NCBI GenBank assembly: GCA_047495785.1 | Contig: JBLDXI010000042.1 | Span: 4,650,001-4,714,000 of the forward strand | DNA length: 64,000 nucleotides | Reading direction: 5' to 3' | Origin: Lepidodermella squamata | Taxonomy: Eukaryota > Gastrotricha | Program-made: the position numbers and the translations under genes | The notes under the pieces: generated by a model | Seen by the model: the letters and a program-made list of their open reading frames with translations, nothing else | Told to the model about the DNA's origin: nothing | Database searches by the model: none | In this document: positions 1 to 12,119 of the stretch, in pieces | How the letters are laid out: each line of letters opens with the position of its first letter | How positions within the stretch are numbered: position 1 is the first letter of the stretch

Positions 1-333
1 TCACAGCAAACACGCCTCGCTGGGCGCTGTTATCAAGCGCACTTCATACGCACAGTAGGGGCATTCCTGGCCGCAAAGTTTCGTGAAATGGAGCCCACTC
101 AAGTGAGGGCGCGCGCTCAGACAAGAGCAAACAAAGCTGCTGCTGTTCAACAAGCGCCACAGGTGCTGGCTGGCGATGAGGCGTCGAAGAATCACGCCCC
201 TCTTACGGCAGATAAGCCGATAAATGAAGCGAAAATCGGATGAAAATTTATTGCACGTACGGCCATGCCTGAAAAATTCCCACGTGTTGGAGTGAAAAAT
301 CGTGGCTAATAACAAATTGTGGTTGTTTAGCAA
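1..333 (-). CDS. Cys-rich ORF fragment, possible zinc-binding exon
   Basis: This is an open frame of 110 codons ending in TGA at the very edge of the window. It has no ATG (it opens at a TTG), so if real it is probably an exon. The C-terminal half carries closely spaced cysteines (VCSC, then LCGQECPYC about 20 residues later), loosely recalling treble-clef or 3CxxC-type zinc sites. No family can be assigned. The upstream 3 kb shows no partner exon that I can recognise. Chance ORF is a serious alternative. Confidence 0.2.
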   Translation of the reverse strand: MLNNHNLLLATIFHSNTWEFFRHGRTCNKFSSDFRFIYRLICRKRGVILRRLIASQHLWRLLNSSSFVCSCLSARPHLSGLHFTKLCGQECPYCAYEVRLITAPSEACLL

Positions 334-3300
334 GACTTAGCTGGTACTTGTGCCTGCCTGTTGTAGGTATAATTCACGTTGAAAGAATGTGTGATAACCA
401 TCAATGTTTTGCGTGTTACGGCTACGCTATGCTAATTTTTGCGTGCGCATACCTGCGTGAACAGGGTGCGCAGACGGCGAAGGCGTGAAAATAAGGCCAA
501 TTTCACGCGGCGCGTGCACGCAAAGATGGTGGCGAGTGATTAATTCGCGCCAACAATTATTTAATTAAACTACAACAATTGAATCGGGATGCTTGCGCCG
601 TGCAACTCGAATTTTAATTACAACTTCCTGGGAAGACAGCTAGGTAATTCAATAAGTAATTCATGCATAACAATGTCATATCGAGTATTTTTTGCTACGA
701 TTCAGAATTGAGAGCGCGAAATTAGTAGGTCATATAAAATGCTTAAAATTATAAAAAAATAGCAATCATATTTTAAACTGGGTCGGGCCAGAATGCGTTT
801 TCAAAATTAAGAAAATTGAAATTTCCGAATTTCGAGGTTTTGGATTTTTTTTTCATATAATGCTAAATTAACGCTACTTTCTTAGGAATTATTCCAAAAT
901 TGTTTGACAAATAATCTAAAATTCTGAATCATTTATGAATTATGGAACAAGTAAAGCAACTTGGGAATTTCAAAATTTAAATTAGTAAATTTTTCAAAAA
1001 TTGGCCTGAGGAGGCTAAGAGGTCAAGATTTTTTTTCCAATGAACAAATTCTAAGAATTATACGAAAATCCTATATCAGCGAAAAATCGGATAATGACTA
1101 TATTTCAAATTCTTGGAGAAAAATGCTATCTGTTGCCGTTGCAAAGAAGCAACAGGTGTGTAGCGTCGTGTCACGGCGGGGCGGAAGTCGTGACAATTTC
1201 CTGACAAGACGCCGACAAGACGCACTGGTTTCCGGGCGCAAACCGCGCCGGGAAATGCTTTTGATGCGTTGCTGAACGAGAGGGCCGGAAAATGGCTAAC
1301 GAACTATGTTGACTATTCCAAAAATACCTCACTGACAAGATCGCGCGTGTAATAAATATACCACAGCATATACCTAAGAAAAAGAATTCGCACCGTCTTA
1401 TCTTGTACTTACTTATAGCTGAGTAATTGCAGCTGCGTTGTTCGCGTTGTTTGTTGTAGTCACCTTGCGCGCCGGGTATGCGGATGGATGCGACGCGCGC
1501 GCACTGTAAAAGACAACGCGCGCAAAAGAATGCGCGGAATGCGCGCAAATACCGCACATTGGGGTAATATTACCTGACGTTGTTTTACCTTCTTCACGCG
1601 ATGACAGCAATACCTATACCTACCCTGTAAATTAAAAACATTGCGCGTAAAATGACGACAAGTCTCGAGAGCCACTGCCTTCAGGCCTTAATAGATAGCT
1701 TCAAGTAGTAACAAATTGTTTGCGGAAAAATAGCTCAACCTAACCGTATATACCAAATATTGACCCCATACCTGTCTTGATGATAAAATGTGTTATACGG
1801 TAGCCGCGTGTTGTACGTATATGGAATAAAGTTGAAATTTAACCTGAGCCTGTGGCAAGATGCGGCTGCGGCTATCAAAACACAATCGCCGGGTTCTTGT
1901 TGCGCGCGGTTTGTTATTGTATTGTTAACAATGATAACAATTTGTCGACTAATTAGTCAGCTCGCTGCTTCTATCGCGGCCATTAGTCACTCTGCGTGCG
2001 TAGGTATAAACAAAGATATCTGCTAGTCTCAACAGTTTCTTGAAACGACTTGGAACCTCCCGCGTAAAATATATCAATTTGTCGTAAACTAGGTCATCGT
2101 GTAATTTTTCGCAATTACCTACCGTTATATCGCGGAAATAGCCGGAAACGGTTACTAATTGAGATAAAAAATGAGCCATACTCACTTATTCACCTGAGAA
2201 ATAGGGCAGTCTATTCATCATCCTGGGGAACACTAATTTAAAATGACACACCGGGTAAGATCTAATCATCGGAAAATTTCTCGAAATTGATATTTCCCGT
2301 TTCCCGAAATTATAAACGGAAAATAGCGGAACCACATTTCAACATTTCAAAATTCAAATTTTAATTATATTGTTCCAGAGAATTAGTAAAAAATTAGCTA
2401 ATCCGATATTTGAAATTTGGTTTCGAGGTAAGAAAAAGGTTTTCGCTTAAAATATGGGAAAATGTTTGCAATTCTACAACTAACTGCTCATTTTAATTCT
2501 ATTGAAGGGAGTACCTAATTCGTAGGGAAATGATCAATCGTTTTTTTATGTTTACGAGGATTACAAATTTTAAAGTACTTATTCATCCTAGGATTAGTAG
2601 AGAATTATTCAGTAAAATTCTGAAAAATTGTTTGCCCCTAATTATCATTAATGTGAGTAAGGAATGCAGAATACACCAAGCCCATGCCTAAAAACGTAAC
2701 GTACATGAATGGAATTCCGCTCACTTTGGCAACAGCACGCTAATACTACCCACATGCTCGGCATTTTTTCCAGAGATGAAATGTCAACGGCTCAAATTTC
2801 CAGCTGAAAAATGCGAGTTCATCGGAAATAGGATACTAGGAAATGTGATCGAATGGAATTAATTATAATAAGTGAAAAACGTTGCCGGTCTCATTGAGAA
2901 GTTTTCTTTATTCTGGAGTCATCATTTCAATTATTCAATAATACGAATGTGCGACTTTTCACGCCTGGGATTGAAGTTACATACTTCTTATTTACATCTT
3001 ATAGCTTTGCTTCACAGATATAATTGTGTCATCATGAGAAATATAGGTATGCCTAGGTTGAACATCGAACAAAAGCACACGGGTTAACGCACACATACAC
3101 GCACGACTATCTAGGTGTTTCATCTGATTTTCAATAATACAGGATCATCATGGAACACGCGGAAAAAAATCGAAAAATTTGCTGCACGATAATTATGTTA
3201 ATAAATCATTTTATTTGCAATATGAGCGCACAATTTAGATAGTTTTAAACTATAAATCTACTCCAATATATTCACCGAGGAAGGACAACGTCAGATAAGC

Positions 3301-3654
3301 ACTGCAGTTATTAACTTTTCGCTTCATCAAGTAAGAAATTGACCAAGACAAGAAGAGAGCGAGAGAAAGAGAGAATAAGAAAGAGAGACAAAAGATAGAG
3401 ATTTACTTTGAAAATTCATTTTCACCGCCTTCTTTTACACGTTTCTGTACAATAATTCTTCTGTTTTGTGTTTACAATAATCGGACAAGTAATAAAAGTT
3501 TTATTATTCAAAGCGAACGAACAGAAAAATCAATCAATCAATTTATGTGTTTGTTTGAAGTTATCGCCTATTTTTCGACCGGTTTTACGGATCACAAATA
3601 ACACCAGCTCATCATACTAGATAACGTATACACATGCAGTTTGTGTCTGCTTGC
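334..3654. other. Gene-poor AT-rich stretch plus importin-alpha 3' flank
   Basis: I see no coding region with recognisable content here. The ORFs are short, mostly without ATG, and repetitive in A/T. A purine-rich GA tract lies at 3345-3400 (repeated gagag/aaaga units). The right end, roughly 3180-3654, should contain the 3' UTR of the minus-strand importin-alpha gene. Confidence 0.5.
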
Positions 3655-5337
3655 TCAGAATTTGAAGCCCTCAGTCGGGAATTTGGCGTTCGGGTCGAAC
3701 TGGTAGCCCGATTCCGTAGCCGCCGCGTTCGCCTCGTTGTTAAGTTCGACCTCGATCGTCTCCTGGCTGAAGTAACGATCGATAATATCGTAGGCCAACT
3801 TGTAAATCTCCTCGTTCGGGTGATTCTGCAGCTCCTCAATATCATCAACAGCGCCGCATTCCTCAATCAAACCAGTCACGCGCTCGAGCTCCTCAGTCTC
3901 AGTGCATTGTTTCAACATATTGCTGATGCCGTCGAGAACGACCTGGACCACTTGCGTATCTTTGGCTTTCAGAAGCGCGCAGAACGGAGCGATCACGCCG
4001 AGATTGATCGCATACATGACCTGCTTCTTATCACCACTGATGGTCAAGTTGCTGATAGCCCAAGCAGCTTCCTTTTGAGTTTGGAAGTCGCTCTGTAAAG
4101 GAAAACAACATTATGTGAAGATTCTATAATTCAAAGCTGAATCTTACCTTGGCTAGGTGGTGAATGATGTGAGGTAGCAGGCCCGCATCAAGAACGGCTT
4201 GAACCTGGTGCTGGTTGCCAGCGGTGATGTTGGACAAGAACCAGACAGCTTCTTTGTTGATACGCTCTTTGGTGTGCATCAGCAAGTTCGGCATGTGAGT
4301 GAGGGCTCCGCACTCGATAACAACCTGCGTTTGAGCATCCGTTCCTGTCACAATGTTGCCAACAGCTCGCAACGCAGCGGTCTGAACCTTGACTTCTTGA
4401 TGCGACAGCTTAGGAACAATCTTCGGAATAATGTTCGAGTCAATGACCATCTGGATAAGGTCGTTTCCTCCGTCAGTCAGGTAAGCCAACGCCCACATGG
4501 TATCGATAAGAACATTCGTGTCCGAATGGTCGATCAAGAAGTGGAAAGCAGGCAACAACAGGCGGACGATGGCCGGAGTCGGTGGTGGGTCCTTGTTACG
4601 GCAGATGTTGACCAGCACCCAGGTTACGTTACGCAGGAACGGGATAGGAATAGCCGAGAATACAAACTGAACCAATGGCTGGACAACGCCCAATGAGATG
4701 ACATAGTCGCGATAGTGAGGGCCATCGCCTGAGTAACACATGATTCAATCACAACCGAGTATGAGGCAATAATTCACTTACCGATAATGTTACCAAGCGC
4801 CCACACAGCTTGTTCGCAAACATTTTGATGAGGAGAGCTCAGCAATTGAACGAACAAAGGCACGGCCCCGGAGTCGACGACAGCCTTGGTCTGAGCTGAA
4901 TTGCCTGAAGCAATGTTAGTCAACGCCCAAGCAGCTTCGAACTGAAGAGTCGAGTTGTGGCTGATTTTTAGACATTCGACGAGAATCGGAAGAATGCCCG
5001 AGCGAATGAGCTCGTCAATGGGCGGATTGCGATCAGTCGACAGCAGCTTACGAGCGGCTTGAACAGCTTGAAGCTGCTCATCAGGGTTTCCCCTCGCAGC
5101 CTTCTCGACGATGACGTCAAGAGGCTGATTGATGAAGGAGGTGCGCTCACCCTCCTCGGAATCTGACTCATCCATGCCAGCGACTTCAGTTCGGCGCTTC
5201 GCATATTGCTCGTCGCGCTTGTTTTTACGAAGCGAAACGCTAAATTCGGTGCGTCGACGGCGCATCTCATCGGCGTCCTTCGACTTGTTCTTGTACATAC
5301 TGGCACGAACGGCCGTCGTCTCCAGGTTTTCCGTCAT
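3655..5337 (-). CDS. Importin subunit alpha (karyopherin alpha, KPNA3/4-like)
   Basis: This is the nuclear import adaptor that binds classical NLS cargo and importin-beta in the cytoplasm. It has three exons on the minus strand: 5337-4782, 4728-4148 and 4092-3655. Junctions are GTAAG/CAG type and frames join exactly, giving 524 residues, the usual family length. Residues 1-60 form a basic importin-beta-binding segment ([14 protein letters not shown]). Armadillo repeats follow with the NLS-groove Trp/Asn signatures ([52 protein letters not shown]). The tail is acidic and ends EGFKF. The N-terminus and tail fit the KPNA3/KPNA4/IMA-3 branch better than KPNA1 or KPNA2, which is an inference. It is transcribed divergently from ferritin across about 880 bp. 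The start is the first ATG upstream of the conserved IBB. Confidence 0.95.
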
Positions 5338-6221
5338 TTTAAGAAGATTTCAACTTCTATAAGGAATCAAATTAATACTTGAAATACACATTCATTTCAA
5401 TGAGAGAGAAAAGGGGACGGAAGTTCGAAAAATCTTCGAGGCAAAGGTCGCAAGCACGCCTTCGGTTTACAAAAACCAACGGGAATCTAGGTAGCAACTG
5501 AGAGAGAGAGAAGTCTGAACTTGTCCGAAGGTAGCGATTCAAAACGGAAATTCTTACGATTGAAATTTTGAGAAAAAAAACTACTACAGACCATTGATGA
5601 GGTCGAATCAGGACTTCAAAAAGGTATGCGTCAGACGAGAAACAGCTGGTGATTCAAGGTGCGCCAAGCGCGCGTATTGCTGATTTTGAAGTATAATAAA
5701 TTATCAAGTTTACAGTTATCTTATTTAGCTTGCATGTAACATAAAGCTCTGCGTTTGTAATTTATTTTTATTTTTGCCTTTTGGGTTTTTGGCGCGCTGT
5801 TTTTTGTTTCAGTCGTTCTAGGTTCGTTTTTTGCCCTCGGCTAGCTTTTTGGCACATCTACCTGCTGAGAAGTCAGAGCTCTATTCAGGTAAGGTGAGCG
5901 ACCTATTCCTTTTGAGAACAGCCTTGATCTTTGAGCATCTACACCATTTTCTAAACCCAGAACTCTAGCAACGAGGGCAATTTTAGGAGTCAAAACCAAG
6001 GGTTATCTCATTTTTCACTGTCGCAACCCTGCTTATAGCCTGTCGGGTGAACTTTAAGTTTTCCCTTCAGATGGACCGCAAATTAGCAAGGCTTTAGGGC
6101 GTAGTATATTTCCGCTGGCTGCAATCGCTTGAAAAATACTGAAGTATTGACATTTCCGCTTCAACGTGCTCTTGTTATTTTTTGATATTATTTGTACACT
6201 GATCGCTTAGAAAGCCTTAAT
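5338..6221. promoter_or_regulatory. Shared divergent promoter region, importin-alpha/ferritin
   Basis: This head-to-head intergenic region must hold both promoters. On the ferritin side a plausible 5'-UTR intron runs from a CAG|GTAAGG donor at 5889 to a CCCTTCAG acceptor ending at 6070. Directly after that acceptor comes a nine-codon upstream ORF including its stop (ATG at 6071, TAG at 6095-6097), ahead of the ferritin ATG at 6222. No CAGTGN apical loop typical of an iron-responsive element occurs between 5740 and 6221 on the plus strand. I saw no clear TATA box. Confidence 0.5.
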
Positions 6222-6746
6222 ATGCCTCCCACAATTCGTCAAAATTATCACTTGGAATCAGAGGCTTGCATTAACAAGCAAATTAACATGGAGTTGCATG
6301 CTTCATATACGTATCTGTCAATGGCTAACCACTTCGATCGTGACGACGTCGCTCTTCCGGGCTTTGCCAAATTTTTCAAGCGTCAGTCTGACGAAGAACG
6401 CGAGCATGCTGAACTCTTAATGAGGTATCAGAACAAACGTGGAGGTTGTGTAGTGCTTCAGCAGATTGAGAATCCTGAGGTTGATGAGTGGGCTAACGGT
6501 TTAGCCGCAATGGAGTCCTCGCTGAAATTGGAGAAAGCCGTTAATAAGTCTCTTATTGAGCTACGTGCGATTGGCGATCGCCACGCTGACCCTCACCTCT
6601 GTGATTTTATCGAATCAACATTTTTGAATGAACAGGTGAGCTCAATCAAGTTGTTTTCAGACCACGTTGCAGCATTGAAGCGGGTTGGCCCTGGTATTGG
6701 TGAATACTTGTTTGACAAGCACACCCTCGGGGGAGGTTCCTGTTGA
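6222..6746 (+). CDS. Cytosolic ferritin heavy chain
   Basis: This is the iron-storage ferroxidase subunit that assembles into 24-mer cages. The protein is 174 aa and intronless, with no signal peptide, so it is cytosolic rather than the secreted insect type. The full ferroxidase set is visible: Glu in [10 protein letters not shown] with the partner Tyr, the [10 protein letters not shown] motif (Glu, Glu, His), Glu in LKLEKAV, and Gln in NEQVSS. It therefore reads as a catalytically competent H-type chain. I start at ATG 6222 ([10 protein letters not shown]), because ten extra in-frame codons upstream lack an ATG and the family starts here. The ACK kinase ATG is only 128 nt downstream on the same strand, suggesting a shared transcript. 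No iron-responsive element was seen upstream. Confidence 0.96.
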   Translation: MPPTIRQNYHLESEACINKQINMELHASYTYLSMANHFDRDDVALPGFAKFFKRQSDEEREHAELLMRYQNKRGGCVVLQQIENPEVDEWANGLAAMESSLKLEKAVNKSLIELRAIGDRHADPHLCDFIESTFLNEQVSSIKLFSDHVAALKRVGPGIGEYLFDKHTLGGGSC

Positions 6747-6874
6747 TTAAATTATCCACCAAGAGAAGCAGTGTTACGCGGTGTTGTGTTTGGATGATTT
6801 ATTTTCTTGCAAAACAATGTTGCTCAATTTTTATTTCACCATTTCTAGTGATGTAAATATATTTTAACCGCAGT

Positions 6875-9800
6875 ATGGCAGAAGAGGTAAAAAATCTGCT
6901 AGCTGAAGTTCAGCTAGAGAGCTTCTTCGTTAAAGTTCGGGACAATTTACTGGTTACACGCATTGAACACTTCGAAAGTGTGAAGGCTCAAGATTTACTG
7001 AAGATAGGAATGAGCAAACCTGCAATTCGCCGCTTGAAAAAAGCTCTTATCGATAGAAAAGGTTCTGCCAAGCCGGGCTTTCAAAAGGTAATAGTAGATG
7101 GTATTATGCAAAATTGGTGTTTTATATTTCTTCCTTTTTAGTTTTTAACTGCTGAGCGTCAAAATGATAGTAGTAAGCCGTCTCTAGCTTGTTTGATCAC
7201 CGAAAATGATCTCGAACTGGGAGAGAAATTGGGCGATGGATCATTTGGTGTTGTGCGAAAGGCCTTATGGAAGAAAACAAATCAGTATGTTGCAGTCAAG
7301 GTGCTTAAACGCGATTTGATCGCCTCAGACCAAGTGCTCGAAGACTTCATTCGCGAAGTAAACGTCATGTACCAACTCGACCATCGAAACCTGGTCAAAC
7401 TTCACGGCGTCTGCCTTGGACCACAGCATATGATGATAACCGAGCTGGCTCCATTCGGCGCTTTACTCGACTATCTTCATCAAAACCATTCGAAAATTTT
7501 GTTGTCTACTCTTCACTCCTATGCATTTCAACTAGCGTGTGCGATGGCGTACCTCGAGTCGAAATCTTTCATTCACCGCGACATTGCGTTGCGAAATATT
7601 TTTCTACTCACCCCGGAGCAGTTGAAGTTGGGCGATTTCGGGCTGGCGAGAGTGCTATCGCCGCAAAGTAACGTCTACATCATGGCACCTGATCGTAAGG
7701 TGCCTTATGCATGGTGCGCACCGGAAAGTTTGAAGCGGAGAGAATTCACCCATGCAGCTGATGCCTGGATGTATGCGGTCACTCTTTGGGAGCTGTTTTC
7801 ATTCGGCCTCGAGCCTTGGATGGGGTTGAACGGCGCGGAGATTTTGCACAAAATCGACATTGAGAACAAGCGATTAGACCGGCCCGAGTGTTGCCCTACC
7901 CAAATCTATCAAATGATGTTGCAATGCTGGCTGCCAGACCCAGATGATCGGCCTACATTTGCAGCGATTCACAATTTCCTATCAGAATCTCACCCAACTG
8001 AAATGAGAGTGAAGCAGTCGTTTTACGAACCGAGTGAGCCTCGAAAGTTACGCCTGGAACTGGACGATAAAGTGCTCATTGTCGATGGCCGGTCTGATAA
8101 AAGGTGGTGGTTTGGCCAAAATAAGCGAACTATGGCATTTGGTTACTTCCCTCGACCAGCCCTAGACCCGCAACGGCCCCTAACAGCTGCGGATATTAGC
8201 AAGCCGCTAGCTAGTACGTTTGTCCATATCGGCTCGGCTGATTCACCTGGTGGGGTGGAAAACGTGGCCCAAGTCCCTGATCAAATTTACGTCGACTCAT
8301 CCACCCTAACTTTGCGGCGAATTTCGCAAGAAGAGTCTACAACGTTGAACCCGACTTACTTGCCGTGTCGGAAATTGCCTACTCAGGCTAAAGTTATACC
8401 GGCTTTTAATGGCGTGAACAATCATCGGGCGACGCAGATTTATCCGGCGCAAAATCAGCAGCAAATTACGCAGAATTCGAGGCCGAAATCTGAAAGTTTC
8501 GCCGCGGATTCGAATCCGTTTGTTACGGATGTATTCATGCCAGAGCTATTCGCGCTTCCAAATGGCCGAGTGACACCACAGCCTAAGCAGCAGCAACAAA
8601 CACCTGCTATGCAAAAACCAACACAGCCTACACAGTCTACACGGCCTACACAACAGCAATTTTACCAGAAGCAGATAGCTCCTTTTTATGCTACTGCAGC
8701 AGTTCCAGCTTCAGCTGGTCGCGAAAGTCGGGCGCCATCCTTGATCGACCGATCGACTGCGCACTACGATTACTTGCCCCAGCCATTGTTGCCGACGCCG
8801 GATAAAAACGGGAATTCACCACCTAATAATGGTTAGTTATATTATGGTTACTCTCGGAATGAAAATTCATATCTTATGAGGCTAGAAAGTAATTTTGCTA
8901 CATGAGTTTGTACAGTTCTGTTGGGATGAAAAAACGTTGATGTGATCTGATAAGTATTTGAGGAGACAAAAGTGTATTTTCAAAATATTTGAAATTTAAT
9001 TTTGGATGAGAAAATGCAAGACTATAGAATGTCTTTTTTTAAATTCTAATGCCGGGTTTTTCCGCTAAATTATGGTTTTTTATAACAAGGCACATTCTAA
9101 TTCCACGCGTATTTTCAATTTTGCTTAGAAAATTCAAATTTTTTCTTGGAGCGTTAGCATTGTTTAAAAGACCTGATTGGCTTGGATTTTGAAAATATTC
9201 ACGTATACCAGCGCTTCACTTATGTTTATTCGATAAATTTTCAAGAAATATTCGCAACCTTATGAAATACCAACTGACTAGAGTGAATGATATGTTTATT
9301 AAATTTTCTCTTTGTTTCTCAGCTGGCTATGCTACCCAAACGCCATTAGCTACGTCGACTGATCCATTTTTTGTCGGTCAAGCTGTTCGAGATGTTCTAG
9401 CGAGTTTTTCAAACTCCCCGAAACCAACCAGCAGTAACGACAACTCGGTAAATCTACCGAGCCCAGGCGCCGAAAGCCGGTCGAGACGCAGCGCACCAGC
9501 CGACGGGCAACTGCCATTCGCCCCGCTGAGTCAACAACAACCTGTTGCTCTAACTCAACAACAACAAGTGGCTATTCAAGCAGCGCGAGTCGTGCCCGGC
9601 TACTCGGCGGCGGGCGATCTCGCGTCGCTGTCTAGCAACGCGTCGTTCGCTGCTCTCCACTCACAACTCTCGTCGCTATTCGCAGAACGCGGCCTGCGAG
9701 CGTCGAGTTCAGCCAACCAATTGCAGCAGCAACAGCAGCCACAAGCGCCTCTTCAACCAAGCACAGGGCTTGTCGTACGGCTACCCCCGCCTCAGCCCGT

Positions 9801-11213
9801 GGCTGGCGGTAGTAATGGCTCTTCGAGGCGAGTGACGCCGCAGTCGCAGAATTCGACCCCCGATTCGCACCGAATTTCGCCGGCTGTTGATGCCCAATTG
9901 CAACAGCAACAACAAGTTGCGAGTAGTAGGGTGCCTAATGCGACTACGGTGGTGCCGGTTCAGGTGCATAGGCCGGCTGTTGCGCAACAGCCGTTGTTGC
10001 CGGGTAATTATCGGACGGCGAAATTTCTCGAAATGGCCGCTCTATCTCCCACCCGTCAGCAGCAACAGTCTTCTAGTCAACCTGTAAGCAATTTATAATA
10101 AACGATAAAATATAAGTTATCTATTTCAAACAAAAAATAGTTTCATAAAAAATTGGGGTCGAATATAATTCCTAGAACTGAATTGAAACTTTTTGGATCA
10201 TGCTCATTTTTTTTCTCTATGGTTGGAACCTAAGTAGCCAAGCTAAATTATTGAAGGCAACAAAGGCATTTTGAATATCAAGACATTTACGGTTTTAGCG
10301 TCTAAAGAGGCCAGAATTATGATGGCGTTCTGCTCTTTTCACATCGAAAAACAGGGCTGGAGTGAATTTAAAAAATTTGTGGGAACCCTCTGTTAATGTG
10401 TGGTGGATTCTTAGAAATATTCATTTGTCTTGGCAAAATCCATTTCTCAAAAATTTCATTGAATTTGATTAAATAATCGAATCACAACAGTATTCACCTG
10501 AATCATCAAGGCTAAGCTGGAATTTTCAAGAAGCCTTTTACGGCATAATAAATATTGAAAATTAGACGCTGCTCTTGGAGAAATGTAAAATTAGGTCCAG
10601 GGAAATTTCGAAACCTTCATAAATGAAATTCTCAATGAAATATTTGTTTATTCCTTATTAGAGTAATATTTTTGAATAATTGATTAATAATTTGAAATTG
10701 ACGATTTTATCCTTGCTTTCCTCCGCTAATTGGCTACTCAATTTCAAAATCGTTATAGTTTTCCATGCATTTTTAACGTGCCAGTGCATGTCGTGTAGAA
10801 AAATAATTAGCAACGCGTGGATTAATATCTTTTTCATTACGAACCCGATGATGAATCAGCAGTGCCCACCTACTTTTTGTGATGACTCATTCACAGCTGA
10901 GTTTTTGTGTATCTATTCCCAGGGTGCTTCTACCAACAGCAACAACAGCAGCAATAATAATTCGAACAATAACAAGTCAAAGTACACTCGAAGCGAGGAT
11001 GTGTTGCAGCAACTTCGCGGCACGCTCGAACTCGCTCAGCAGCGGCGTCAGGAGGCTGAAAAAGTGCAAGTCACAGAGGACGCGGCCAAACTTCGCCATT
11101 TGATGTCGCTGGGCCTTGCCTCGGAGGAAGTTTGCCGGCTGTTGCTGTTGAAACATCACGGAAACATCGAAGCCGCCGGCTCTGAGCTTGCCGAGCGGGC
11201 GTGTAGGAACTGA
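6875..11213 (+). CDS. ACK-family non-receptor tyrosine kinase (TNK2/SID-3/ARK-1-like)
   Basis: This is a cytoplasmic tyrosine kinase acting downstream of Cdc42 and in endocytic or receptor signalling. Exons are 6875-7087, 7142-8831, 9323-10083 and 10923-11213, all in phase, giving 984 aa. Domain order: SAM-like helices (1-65); kinase (about 90-350) with GDGSFG loop, VAVKVLK lysine, catalytic HRDIALRN, GDFGLAR and the ACK-typical VPYAWCAPESL; SH3 (about 365-425, WWFGQN); CRIB-like ISKPLASTFVHIG; a long Gln/Pro/Ser-rich region; and a C-terminal UBA (LMSLGLASEEVCRLLLLKHHGNIEAA). The catalytic loop reads HRDIALRN, not HRDLAARN. The CRIB lacks the second conserved half (WG.P). The SAM-kinase-SH3-CRIB-UBA order is diagnostic of ACK. 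A polyadenylation signal AATAAA lies at 11232. The CAG at 6871-6873 just before the ATG could be a trans-splice acceptor. Confidence 0.93.
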
Positions 11214-12119
11214 CAGCATTTCAAATTGAGAAATAAATTTTTTCTGCACGACGTGAGAATTTGTTTACTGAAAAAATCAGCCGAATTCAATCGATAGAGT
11301 TGGTGATTTCATGTTTTTCTTGTTCACAAGCTATTATTAATATCTTCAGCCATCTCATTTTCTACATCACAAACTATTTATTTTGGAATGAAAAAACCCA
11401 CCGATTAGGAGCACTAAATATTCAATAATAATTCACTACGGAACTTGGTTCCAACCTCTTATTCGCCTCGTTTTTTTGATAATAGTTTTTTCGAACGCAA
11501 ATGAACAACTTCAGTATTGTTGCGTCGCAAAAAATAAGAAATACTATATTTGCATTCTATATTAACGCGTTGTATATTCTCAAATAATTACGCATTTTTG
11601 AAAAAATTATGAATTTAGTTGAAATCAGCGCTCTTAGCCAGTAATTTATTGCGAATCAGATTCAGGCTATAACTCATTATTTGTTCATGAAAAACGGTTG
11701 ATTGTTGGCATCACTCAATCAAGCAAATGTTACTTTCGACTCGGCTCTGTTACTTTGCTCCTATTTTTAAACCTGCTGCTTGTCATTGAGTCTTATTATC
11801 ATTCGTGAAATTAGTTGGTAGCGTTAGATTTTTATTAATTGATTCAAGCTATAATCGACCAAATTTTGTATGCGATTCTTGAATTTACCTGTGACTTGAT
11901 TTCTAAAAGCGAACAAGAGACGAAAAAATAGGAGAATATATCGGCCTGAATTTCTTGTTTTTCTTACTTATTTGATGTAGCATTCATCCACTTGCTTTTC
12001 TAACCAGAGATCTTCGCGATAAACAATGTGCCTCTTACTGACGGAAATACAGATGAATAATAAAAAATTGAAGCTATAAAAAAATAAATTTTGCATCTGA
12101 TTTTTAGAATTTTTAAATC
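11214..12119. other. Intergenic, 3' UTR of ACK gene then no visible gene
   Basis: AATAAA at 11232-11237 is the likely polyadenylation signal of the kinase gene. The remainder is AT-rich without coding signal. A TTTTTAG acceptor-like string ends about 12 nt before the next ATG. Confidence 0.5.

Noticed and set aside
3634-4098. 154-codon plus-strand ORF
   Set aside because: It is the antisense of importin-alpha exon 3 and carries no family resemblance; the minus-strand frame has full armadillo conservation.
5740-6221. Iron-responsive element in the ferritin leader
   Set aside because: No CAGTGN loop sequence is present on the coding strand in this interval.
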